Of a stretch of DNA of 64,000 nt, positions 1-12,200 are shown in pieces. Every line of letters starts with the position of its first letter. The first letter of the stretch is position 1. Location: the NCBI GenBank assembly GCA_964035545.1, contig OZ037771.1:1302001-1366000 (forward strand). Direction: 5' to 3'. Made by a program: the position numbers and the translations under genes. The DNA comes from Bugula neritina. Taxonomy: Eukaryota > Bryozoa > Gymnolaemata > Cheilostomatida > Bugulidae. Below the pieces are notes generated by a model. The model was not told the DNA's origin. It saw only the letters and a list, made by a program, of their open reading frames with translations, and searched no databases.

Positions 1-109
1 TCCATTTCATTGTTCATCTGCATTTCTCTAGCATCCATCTAGTAGTAACAACATAGTCAGTATTTAAGTGCTATAGCACAACCTTAGCACTATAGCTAAC
101 ACACTATAT

Positions 110-455
110 TACACTACACTATATTACACAGTACTATATTACACTACACTATATTACACAGTACTATATTACACAGCACTATATTACACAGTACTATATT
201 ACACAGTACTATATTACACAGTACTATATTACACTATACTATATTACACAGTACTATATTACACAGTACTATATTACACAGTACTATATTACACAGTACT
301 ATATTACACAGTACTATATTACACAGTACTATATTACACAGTACTATATTACACAGTACTATATTACACAGTACTATATTACACAGTACTATATTACACA
401 GTACTATATTACACAGTACTATATTACACAGTACTATATGACACATATTACACAG
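110..455. repeat. 15-bp minisatellite overlapping the SLC9 stop codon
   Basis: About 23 copies of a 15-bp unit (acagtactatattac), nearly perfect from 240 to 440. On the minus strand the exchanger ends GTG TAA at 450-448, and GTGTAATAT is part of each repeat unit. The array therefore appears to have grown from the sequence around the stop codon into the 3' UTR. Confidence 0.95.
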
Positions 456-3400
456 CTGACAGAGTACACACCGAAGAGCCAGGTTTAGAGAACAACATCC
501 TCAACTGCTGAGCATTCTTCAGATCACTTTCCACGATCGTCTGCTGCTTGGACAATCTCCTTTGCTGCAGGGCAGTCATTTCCTCGTCTATATCGTATAT
601 CAAATAATAATGTATCAAGACCTCATGTAAGTTAAGCGTCACCATCCCTGTGAGAACCCCTGATTGAAAGGGTATATTTTAAAGTAGGCTAAGGACTTAT
701 TCAGATGTGACACAAGAGTAATTATAACTGGATGCGCTTCATAACATTACCAATGGCCTTTACTGGGGTTTTAAACGATGACCTTTGTTTACTAAGCCAG
801 TGCTCTAACCCCTAGAACAAGCCTGCATATATTGTACCAGGTATATACTATCAACCAATACAATAAATACAACCCATATCATATATATTACAACAGTATT
901 CAATGCACACACACACACGACACGCACCGTCCAGCATCTCCGGTGTTATGTAAGCTATGTCATCAATATGCTCTGGTTCCTCCACATTCCCGTACCGAGT
1001 CAGCTGACTGAGTAGAGATGGTCGGGCTGCCCGGGGAGGGGCGTAGGACTCCGATGCGGTGGGGTGTACAGACGGGATGCTCTCTAAGTTGTACAGCCTG
1101 CAGACAATAACTCGGGTTACTTTACAAGGTGATGGGGTAACAGCAACTAAGTACATTACAGTGTGCTAGTCAACAGTATAACTGCTACTTATGGACTGGG
1201 AGTTAGTGTAGAAGCTACAGAATTCTCACCCATCTTCACTCATGGACTGTTTCATTATAAAGTTTTCAGCAATTTCAGTTCCTCTCAAGTTTGCAAAGTG
1301 CTGCCTAAAACAGAGAACACAGGCTATGAATTACAAAATACAGACTAGTGATGGGAACAACTTGTAGAGCCCAGGCTAACGATCGCGAATCAAAATAAAC
1401 AGAAATATAACTTAGGCCAGCATTTAGAGCTTGGCAAATATATTACATAGAATATTCCTTCTACGTTATATATTATTATACATAAAAATTGCTTGTTTAA
1501 TAAGGTTTCTACTAGGTCACAAGTTTAATTAATTCTAAAAAATTAAATGAGCAAATTTTGTAAAAAAATTGTAATAAGTTAGGAGAAATTGTCCGCTCTA
1601 CCTACTTGAGGGCAATTTTCTCATATATCTTCATAATTTTTTCATCTTTACGAAGAGGATTTCGCTGTAGTTTGTGTTTTATATACTTATCATCCATGCT
1701 GACAAACCAGTCCTGGCAAAGTATTGTAAACAAAGAAATTGACAAAGTATTGTAAACAGAGAAATTGACACAAACTTCTAAGGCATGAATACTTTAAGGG
1801 GAGTGAATAATATTGTTAGCATACAGTTCACCTAATTCATAAACTTTTTGGAAAAAAAATTATTATTTATGTACAAACCAACAAAAAATAATTGAAACGA
1901 ACTCAATCAATTGGAGGCTCACATAAAAGAAGAACTGTCCGCGAGTCCCAACGATCTCTTCAATACCAGCCATCACATGATCAGTTACGTTGGCATTGAG
2001 CTCTTGGAACAGCAGAATCTCCTCTTCTTTCTCCTTAGTTCTAATGTCAAGTAGAGACACGAGTGGCTTGATGGTCCCGCCCTAGAATAACAAGAGCCCG
2101 CCTTAATATAACATGGACCCGCCCTAAACGAACAAAAGCTCGCCTTAATATATCAGGGACCCGCCGTGCGGCTGCCTTAATATAACAGGAGCCCTCTAGA
2201 ATTCTAAGTTTTAGACACGCCCAGTAATGAACACACCCAACTGTAGTATATTAAAATTTTGAACCCAAGTGCACATTAGTTGTGATCCGAAAATATGTAA
2301 CTGCTCTATATACGCTGTAACTAAACACAGGCGTAAATAATCTCAATCGACTTGCAATGAAATTTCAACTCATACTTTGCTACTAACAGCTTTAACTCTT
2401 TTAAATATCAAACAACTGACTTCCATTGCCTTCTACTAAAACAACTAACAGCATAGTATAAGTATAAGTACAGTATGAGATACACCTACCTGTATAAACA
2501 CAGTAAATATTATCACAACCAGTGTGGTCGTCATAAACATACTCTGAATTTTCTGATCCAATTTTCCAGTAAGTAGAGCAACAAGAGAGAAGGCAACTGC
2601 CCCCCTGAGACCTCCGTAAGCCTGGAGGAATACAACTCAATAACTAATACACAGTATACATCAACTGGGGGAGAGTGGAGGAGAAATTTATGCAACTTAA
2701 AATATGAAATATTATAACAGGAAATTTAAACTGCACACAAACAACTACAAGAAGGTGGTGTACGTGATGTAAATATAGTTCAGTAACTTACCATAATGAA
2801 CTGCTCTCTTTTTGTTATATTCCTCAGCCTTTTCTTGTTTACCAGAACACTTAGACTGTAGGTGACTATTGAATGGTGATATTATATATTATATATTACT
2901 CGACATATATTATACAATAAATTATATATATATATATATTAAAATCATATCACACGGTATTACATAGACTACATATACTATAGTATATATTATTTGACAA
3001 TGCATTACAAATCGTATTTAGCAACGATTGTACTGACCTAAATACTATTCACGATGCATTGACTGTACTGACCTAGAAACCTGCCCAGTAATGTGAGTAG
3101 AATGGTGCCAATTATAAAGCCATAGTGCCACTCGTGGTCTAGCCTGACTAAGTTAAGCCCGAGGTAAAGGAATATGACAGAGTCAGCTGCTGAACTGTAA
3201 TGACACGCCGTCATGTAGACAACATACTAGAGAAGACAACTCAACATACACGCAAATCACAAAATGGCCAATACACTGTTGAAAAAGTTTTATAATTATT
3301 TTGAAAGATGCGCTGCATTAATGTACACTGGATTTAAAAAATAAAAATGGCAAAAGTTTTTGTAGTGATAACTTTTACATTGATGCGAACAATAGCGAAC

Positions 3401-6400
3401 AAAGTGAGAAATAAGGAGGACATAACTCTAATTATACTACATGGAAGGGGTAAGAGTTCTCCCTTGCTTTCTCAAATAAACCCCGTGTTCTTTTCCAACA
3501 TTTTCTCTTTATCCATCTATCCATAATATGCTTACCTGGCCATTTTAGTAAAATATTTCACTGTGACATAAGATTTGTGGGATATGTTGTGGAATGCATA
3601 TTGAGCCTGTATCAACCCGCAAACTGTTATTCTAAAAGTAAACAAACGGAACTATACCTCGTTTACATAGTAATTGCAAAAAAATTGGCTAATTTCTTTA
3701 AAATAGAAATGGATACAACTAGATGACAAATTCGAAATAAACAAAGCAATTGATGAAAGTAAACCAGAGTGCATACTAGCATGAGCATGAACATATTCTT
3801 TAGGTTTGAATTCAGTTTAATCACAATAAGAAATATGAAAAGACGTGCACTCAATGACATGGCATACAATAACAGGTACTTGTTTGTCTTCTTGTTAATT
3901 TATGTATTCACAATATGACATTAAAAAGATGTCATAGTAACTGTAACAGTAACCACGACACAAAGTCAACTATCAGTTATTAGTGTTTCAATTATTAGAA
4001 TATTAGATTAGTTTCAACTAACTACAATAAATATTGCAACTCAAAGTACAAACCCGACTATTCCAGAAAACTGAAAGAGCTCTGAAGAAGCATACGACAT
4101 GTAAGCCATTGAAAACAGCACCAGAGGTTCAATAACTGCAAGTAGGAGACAAACAGACATACAGACGCTATTTAGATACCATACAGTAGAGTGTGAGTTA
4201 TACAGACACTATACAGTAGAGTGTGAGTTATACAGACACTATGCAGTAGAGTGTGAGTTATACAGACACTATACAGTAGAGTGTGAGTTATACAGACACT
4301 ATACAGTAGGGTGTGAGTTATACAGACACTATACAGTAGGGTGTGAGTTATACAGACACTATACAGTAGAGTGTGAGTTATACAGACACTATACAGTAGG
4401 GTGTGAGGTGAAAGTAGAAGACACATAACATTAGTACTTTGAGTGATCTTATAGAGCTCCAACATTGGATACAACTTGGTACCATGTCATGTTTAAAGCA
4501 TTGCAACAATTATAACAACTTTTGACAGTACGATGTTCATTTTACAGCAACGTCTTGTAGTAGACAAGCTTAAAATAGTAAGATAAGTCTTGGGAGAAAT
4601 ATTAATCATCATCTTAGAAAACACTTCAAGAAGAAGATTTATTAACTTTTTTAAAACAATGTGAGCAGGTGCTCTCAACATCCAGTATAATATACAGGTA
4701 AGAGCACCTGTCAACACCTGTCACTGGTATATAACACATCATTCAAACACTTGCAAACGCCTGTCACCAGTTCAATCAAGACACAAGATGTCTAAGAGCA
4801 CCTGCAGCAGGTTTTTGCACTCACCTCTTGTTTCCAAGGTATATTTGGTGAGCAGAGACGTTATAGTACCATATATAATGCCAATAACAACACCGCCCAA
4901 ACTCGTAGCAAAGAACTTAAATACAGCTGTGACATAAGTGAGGGCTGTGGTATCACGCCCCTCCTCAAGTAAGCAATTGATCCCCTCCACTGTGTTGTAT
5001 AGCACAAGAGTGACTGCATCTGTTTAAACAGATGACAAAATTACCTCAAAGAAATCTTATATATTTGGTGTATAATTTGTTATATAAAATAAATACAGAA
5101 ATCCATTGAATGTCCATAAAATGTCGCATATTCTAAACTGAAATACAAACTTAGATTATATTTCCACATTCTTACCATTCAGTAAGGATTCGCCAAAAAC
5201 AAGAAAATATAAGACACTGTTAACTCCCACTTCCTGGAAAATCGCCAGCACCTGCAAAAAAGGTAGATAATTGATGAAAATTCCTTCAGCATAACTTAAG
5301 AAATCTTCTGCCATCGTGTACAGAATTACAAACTCCATGAATTGGTAGACAAAAACAATTCAGGAATGTATTGTTTAAATTAACTAAATAATGTTTCTAA
5401 GCATTATGACTTTTATACAGTGTATACTTTTATAATTTTTTCGTTAACTGGCGAGTGTTTCAAATATATATAAAATAATAGCCACTGGCAAACAGCAGCC
5501 TCTAAACTATATCATATATTGTGTAAGATGTTTCACTGTTAGAATAACTCTAGATGGTAGAGTATATAGCAGATGATGTGAAGAAGTTATACAGCTGAAA
5601 TACTTATGTTTACCGCTACAGGGTCCACGGCTACTATAATAGATGCAAAGAGCATACAGTGGATAAAAGAGACTTTGTCACCACCAGGTAGCGCTCCAGC
5701 ATATGACAAACCATATAATATAGGACCTGTAATATAATATAGGACCTGTAATATAATACAGGACCTGTAATATAATATAGTAACACTGTAATATAGTAAC
5801 ACTGTAATATAGTAATAGCACTGTAATAAAGATATCAGTAAATGGTTCAACTCCAATTACTAATAAGTATTGTAACTAAAAAAGAAGACAGACTACGCAC
5901 ACTGAGATACCTATGTTTCAACACTCACCTATGAAGAAGCAGCTGATGATAGTACCCTGGAAACAAAGAAAATAAAGTTGAATAAAACATTCATACATAT
6001 ACAATAAGTTATCAGGCATATCTACACTAGTTTTCATCAGTTTTAGTAAAAAGAAAATTAGACATCAATTTAGCAATAACAACTTCCTTTAAAAGTACAA
6101 AAATGTGTTTTATTACTATTTCTATCAAATTGAATAAACTGAATAAGAAATACAATCACACTGATATAATAATATACAAGATATATATATACATATACAT
6201 ACGACATAAAAGCATATATTATACTGATATAATAATATAGAGCTCACCACAACAGCAAAGACTAGAATAGATCCAATATTATCAAAGAACACTCTGTTAT
6301 GTAGACTATAGGAGGCCTCTAACACTATTCTACAAAAATAAACAAGTGAAAAGAAATCCGTGGAGTGTTACAATATAATAAGAGTTGACAACTCCTTGGC

Positions 6401-9282
6401 ACTTGATGTCAGGTTGTTGCTGAAAAAGGTAGATGTTGAGATGTTTGAAGATCTACACCAACACAGCGCATAGTGTAAAGCACCATTTTTATATATAACT
6501 CGCAATAATTTCAATGAATTTCTTTACAAAATATTTACATACAAGAAAGATCACAAAACATGGAAACTGAAGGCAGATTTCTTGCTGAGAAGGAACAGTT
6601 TGGCAAGTTGAGACAAGATTAAAAACTGGGAAGGACTTGTAACTTACAAACTTCCCAGTTGCTCAACAATGTCATACTTACGGAGGCAAGAGCACCAGGA
6701 AGAACAGTTCTGGCCGAAGAGTTTTCAGATCTTCAGGAAACGAATCATTGTCAGTTGAAAATCTAGATGAGTCAGAATACAATATATTAGATGAGACAAC
6801 TCCAATGAAATGAATGCAAGCAATGCTGGAGTAGTAATTTCTAAATATAGAATGTAATAATTCAACAACATTAGTGTGGAGATAAGTCCCTGTTGACTCT
6901 ATTGATATAGGGTAGTAGCAGTATATAGCATGTAGTTAGAATGTGCTACAGCTGTAAGCAATATATATATCTACGTGTAAAGCAAAAATACGGCACACAC
7001 CTATAGGAAAAAGCATTAGTTAGACGAGATAGGACAGCCTACAATATGTTATATATCAAGACAGACTAGAATGACTTTCACACTCGAGTATTAGTACAAG
7101 AGTGACATCTTGTTGACTGAGTGGATAGATAGTCAGAGAGTCAGGGGGAGGCAGGGGGCATACTTACAATACAATTAGAGTAATGTAACCAACTCTCTAT
7201 AAATGCAGGGTAGCTTATGTAGGCGCAACAGTATTCATTATACTAATGAAAAGTAACAACACAGCGCAACGCAATCAGCCTGATATACTCACGTGAATAT
7301 AGTGCCAGCTATGGTTCCCAGAACTATCAGCAAACTACAAAAACCAATCTGATAAATTATAACTCTGATTGCATAGTTGTTATCACTCAACTGGTGAACT
7401 ATCAACAAATCAACAGTCCCGTCCACTCTAATTATCAGAAAAGGTTGATGAGAATGGCTTACATTTTACCTAAATCACTTTCATAGTAACATTAGTAGCC
7501 ATGAACAGAATGTATAGCATGCAGCAGACCAGCTATCTCTACAGCTAGTAGCAGTCCATCTACAGAAATATCAACACTAAAACTGTAGACCTCAGAGTTA
7601 TCTAATAACGTGCTTCACTTACCACGACTCTGGAATCTTCGTGACCAAATAACCAGCGTGATGAAAACCTACAGCATAGAAAGCAGAAAGAATTATCTTC
7701 ACCTTCAAATATTGTACAGTATATAAGGTATAATTTACAGCATATAAAGTATAATCTACAGTATATAAAGTATAATCTACAGCATATAAAGTGTAATCTA
7801 CAGCATATAAAGTATAATCTATGGCACAATATATTCTTTTCCAACAGCCAAATAGAATACATAATGGTCATAGAGTTTAAGTCAAGGCAGTCACTGGAGG
7901 ATTTCTACATCAGATGTCCAACAGCAGTAAGAAAAATCTTGACAGTACATTGCTACAAGAGCTAGGTTGCTAGAAACTAGTAGAAACCCTCAGCAAGTAT
8001 TCTCTAATCTGATCATTATTGTCGCTAGGGTTACCCATACAGCCCTTCTCAAACATATAAACCTTATACAAACTCTTAGGCTACACAATGCAAGTGCCGA
8101 GTACATATTATGTCATATTATAGAACAGCTACACGTCATGGAATGCATGGAATAAAGTCACTGCATCAAGTGATGGTGTCAACACAGCACCAGGAAGTCC
8201 AATGATGACAAAATCAAACATATTACAAAGAACTTTCTCCATTACTGCATAGCATATAATCAAGGAGTGAATATATAGTAACACACAAGAAATACAGAGA
8301 TACCATTCTATATCAACACCATACTGACTAATCAACACTCACATATCTTGGTGATGGCGGAGAAGAAGAGGAAAGTGGCTATGATGATGGGATTCTGCAC
8401 GTGACTCCACTCAAACCCAGCTACGGTGAGGTCACACGGCTCATGGTCAGCGTGATCGGCAGCAGCTGCCTTGTCACTAGCGACAGCAGCTTGAAGTAAG
8501 TCAGCTGGAGGAGCTGCAAGGAAGAGAAATGGAGGGACAGTTGAATTTTATTCAACAGAGAATATCCGGGAGTTATTCTCCCTCTACTCTGAGAGAGTTA
8601 TTCTATAACCTAATGCTGTAGAACAGGTGGCAGTGCTATGAGACAGTGAGAGCAGAGATGTTTACTTGAGTAGATAGAAGGGTAAAAGTCAATATTTAGA
8701 ATTGATAGCAGTCAAGAGAAAGACTAAGTTCCCTGCCTGTGACAAGAAAGCAGGGTGGGGGGGGGGGGTAGCATGGGGTTGAAGGTTGAGTAGAGCAGAC
8801 ACAGCATTGTTATATATTATATACAGCAGTGGTCTAGTGCAGTGATACATTCTCAGCATGACAAACAATCTCTGTCAAAACCCAGCAGTTAAAAGTGCAT
8901 CACATGTGAATCAATGAGCCATTAACAGGGTTTAATGAGCTGCTTTGTTTCCATAAACAACAGCCTAGTACAGTCCCAGCAACCGTGTTGAGTCAGAAGA
9001 AATGTTATGACATCCAAACCAAAAGTCTTCACAGGCTGTGATGTTAGAGTTTAGAGATCAAATGCAGTTGCATGGCCAGTTAGTACAGCATCATGTGGCA
9101 CCATGGACTTGCAGTATAAAATAAAACATGGGACTATAATAATTCTAACCTGACATGTTGGTACTTCCAGATAACTGCTTGTAAGCACTGCTGATGTTGG
9201 GGAAAACCTTCTGAGAGAGTACGGAGGGAAGACAACACACCATCAACATGGCAGCAAAAGCCATAGGTAAATGCTGCCTCAT
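448..9282 (-). CDS. Na+/H+ exchanger, plasma-membrane SLC9A (NHE1-5-like)
   Basis: SLC9-type antiporter that exchanges Na+ for H+ across the membrane to set pH and volume. Nineteen coding exons, read high to low: 9150-9282, 8343-8513, 7623-7668, 7293-7334, 6682-6762, 6248-6329, 5929-5956 (28 nt), 5614-5726, 5176-5251, 4825-5019, 4054-4135, 3536-3631, 3081-3194, 2792-2855, 2490-2621, 1923-2081, 1606-1712, 928-1097, 448-587. Junctions are GT-AG and the total is 2031 nt, giving 676 residues. The N-terminus (MRQHLPMAFAAML) is a hydrophobic leader. Family hallmarks are FFLVLLPP (~150-157), VDPVAV (~228-233), GESLLNDAVTLVLY (~251-264, split by an intron) and AYGGLRGAVAFSL (442-454). The cytoplasmic tail begins near LVSLLDIRTKEKEEE and is about 190 residues, shorter than in NHE1. 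Which NHE paralogue it matches cannot be settled by eye. Introns carry several minisatellites and a SINE. Confidence 0.94.
642..830 (-). mobile_element. tRNA-derived SINE, copy 1 (SLC9 intron)
   Basis: Read on the minus strand, the element starts with a tRNA-like head containing an A-box-like stretch (TTCTAGGGGTTAGAGC) and GCTTAGTAAACA. A body follows, and it ends with the tail CAGGGGTTCTCACAGGGATG. The tail recurs at 22203-22224 and, diverged, at 57849-57870. The head recurs at 30165-30222, 58118-58175 and weakly at 29150-29205. It lies in the last intron of the exchanger. Confidence 0.75.
4180..4405. repeat. 30-bp minisatellite in SLC9 intron
   Basis: Seven to eight copies of a 30-bp unit (tacagacactatacagtaga plus gtgtgagtta). 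It lies between the exons at 4825-5019 and 4054-4135, close to the acceptor of the latter. Confidence 0.95.
5708..5815. repeat. Tandem copies of an SLC9 3' splice site
   Basis: On the minus strand the sequence attacag/gtcctatattat is repeated three times at 19-bp spacing. The last copy is the acceptor of the exon at 5614-5726. The duplicated unit therefore includes the 3' splice site and the first dozen exon bases. Degenerate copies (taatatagtaacactg) continue to about 5815. Confidence 0.85.
7715..7825. repeat. 21-bp minisatellite with acceptor-like units, SLC9 intron
   Basis: About five copies of a 21-bp unit. On the minus strand each contains tatgctgtag or tatactgtag. The true acceptor of the nearby 46-nt exon (7623-7668) reads ctatgctgtag, so the array echoes that splice site. 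Confidence 0.8.
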
Positions 9283-12200
9283 CCTTCCTTGCTGTCAGCT
9301 AGAATCCTGTATAACAACACATTCTGCTAGGAGCTGCTAATAGAGACTATTAGCAGTGATTAGCATAATAGCAAACATTTCAAGTGGTATAATAGACACT
9401 TGGCATCCCATTCTAGTAGCAAAGCTTCTCTACACTTGTGTTCAATGTGCTGTGGACTTTCTATTGTTTAAAGCATACTGCATATCATTAGTAATATTTA
9501 TAGATTTGCACTTTAATCTTAGATAAAAACATTACATAAATTCAAGCCATAATTTTATCAAAACAAAATATAGAGTCTGGTAAAATAAAGAGAAAAGAAG
9601 AATTACCTACGCAACTATACTAAGACTAGCAAGGCAGTGGTGAATTATTAAAAGTATAGAGGGATAACAATAATATGCCAATAAGACACTACCTTAATTA
9701 GATCAATACATGGGAACTGTTGATACTGAAACCAAGCCATTACCTTTTATCTATTTACTATCAACAATAACTTATTGTAGATTATCAATTAAATAAACAA
9801 TATAGTTTCCTAACTAATAACCATTCCTCTATATGAATACAAACCAACCCTATATATCTTTGTCTTTCCCTTTAATAAACACTGAGCTCTTTTTATAAAT
9901 ATCTATCCCTGATCAGTAATTCTAACAACTTCTAGAAAATTCTTCTCTAAATATAATGCTGGCTGAAAATTGGCTGAAACAAAAGCCTGCATCTGCAAGT
10001 TTATAAATTTCCTGACAAAAATTCTGTGCTGGTTGGTAGGGTATAGTACATGGCGCATACTGTATAGTGTATACTATATGGTGCATACTGTATAGTGTGT
10101 ATTATATGGTGTATAATACATTGTGTATAGTACATGGTGCATACTGTATAGTGTATATTATATGGTGTATAATACATGGTGTGTAGTATATGGAGAGTAT
10201 TGTTCAAAAAGGTGCCAGAATATGGGTTGCTAAAATCAACAGTATAATACATAACCTAAATTCTAAAACTAAACTAACAGATTCAGAATGAATACACAAA
10301 CTAAATGTTTATCATAGAATAAGTGTTTTAGCATTTACTATTTGGACTATTGGTCGCCATAGAAACCAGGAAGTAAAATATTATTAATACATTCCTGATC
10401 CCTTGCATCCCATGCCAGTTCACTACACAAATGAAACTGTGCTACATATACATGTGTATTCAACTTATTGCAATTCATTAGAAGCTGCGATGAAGTGCAT
10501 GACAAAATTTCAGATTATATATTCAGTTTCCAGACTTAGCTACTTGGAAAAAGAAAACCAAGAAAATTGTAGCTGCTTGCTCAATAAATAAGGAAGTCAA
10601 AATCTGCATTTCTAAGCATTGCTAACACATACACATGTATGTGATTATACTGCATGTGATGTGTCATTTTTTTGTGTCAGATTTTTGTGTTTGGAGGCTC
10701 AATATGCTGGTTTTGGCAATCAAACGAGTGTTTTAAAGCAGGTAATTCAGCACATATGCCAATGAGGTTTATGCTACACATGATTTCTAAGTTATACTAT
10801 ACTATTCATGGTTACTACGAATTCTTATGAAATGCATTAGTCTAGTGTGCAGTAGACAGTATATTCTAGAAGCAGGTGCTATTTACAGTGTGTCTGGGTA
10901 CCTCTTGAAAAACTCTGGTGCCAGATCAATTAGATACCAAACAGCTGTAATTAAGTAATAGTTTTATTATTGTGATATCATGGGTATATTGTAAGTAAGA
11001 CAATTAGTGTTCTAGGTGTTTCATCTCTCCTAGCAGAAGATAACATCAACTTCAATTTGAGAATAGTACAGTCAATTAGTTAAGGAAATATTGCAATTAA
11101 TTTGCCACTCTGCAGCAACATTAAAATTGAGATATGCCACAAAGTTACACAATATAGTGGATAGCAATTGAGTGGTAATTAGTGTTGATAAATAGGTAGC
11201 ATCCTTATGTTATGCAGTGTGCATTTGCCCAACGGTATTCAGTTCCCACATGAAATGTACACATGTCTTTAATAGCCAGCAGAGATGTGTGCAGTATATC
11301 CCAGTGGATTTTATAACCTATAATTTTACAAACATTGACACTTCCAAGGACCGATTAGATCCTAATATCTGACCATAGCTAAAATAGCCACCTAAGGCTC
11401 TATGATTTTTGAATAACTATCCTTTTTTGGACGAGTCTATTTATACTTTAAATAAAGATGTGCAGAAAATGAAGTGGGTAGCTTAGTATCAGATGTATAC
11501 ATTTAATAGAGCAAAAGTCAACAAACTGTATATTATGGTGCAATCATCTTAATATGTTAATTTAGAATGGCTAGTTGCAAGAAGATATCTTATTTCAAAA
11601 TGGTAAAAATAATAAGCACCAACACCTTTTAGTTTGCAAACTTACTAACTTTACAAATTTGCATAACTTCACTGTGTATTGCCAACAGCAAATAATCAAT
11701 AAATCCCTTATTTAATGAGTTAAAATGCTCACTAGATAATCCCTTATTATTCAATTATCTTACAGTTATAATATGGAATTTGGTAAGTAAACAAATTATA
11801 TGTCTCTAATATTAGCATATAATTCATTAGTTATAGTTCAGCCATTAGCCTACTAATAACTAATAACTAATAACAATTAGAAAAGGCTAGAATTGCTAGT
11901 TGTTGAAAAAAAATTCCCGTATTTTATTTTATTATTTTCTGATAAACTCAAATATTTTTGTCAAATGTCATCAACATAATCTAACTCATAAGGATTAAAA
12001 AATAAATTTTAGGCTGCCTTATTAGTCCAAGCTGCCGTATTTAAGCAGCGAAATTTAAATCCAAAATATAAAGAAATAATTGTTATTTCTTAAATAGGTT
12101 GAAATAGTTTTACAGAAACAGCATGTTCTAAATTAATTTCAAATACATAATCAAAATTTGTTATGATTTTGCAATAAAACATATCACCTCAGCAGTGAGT

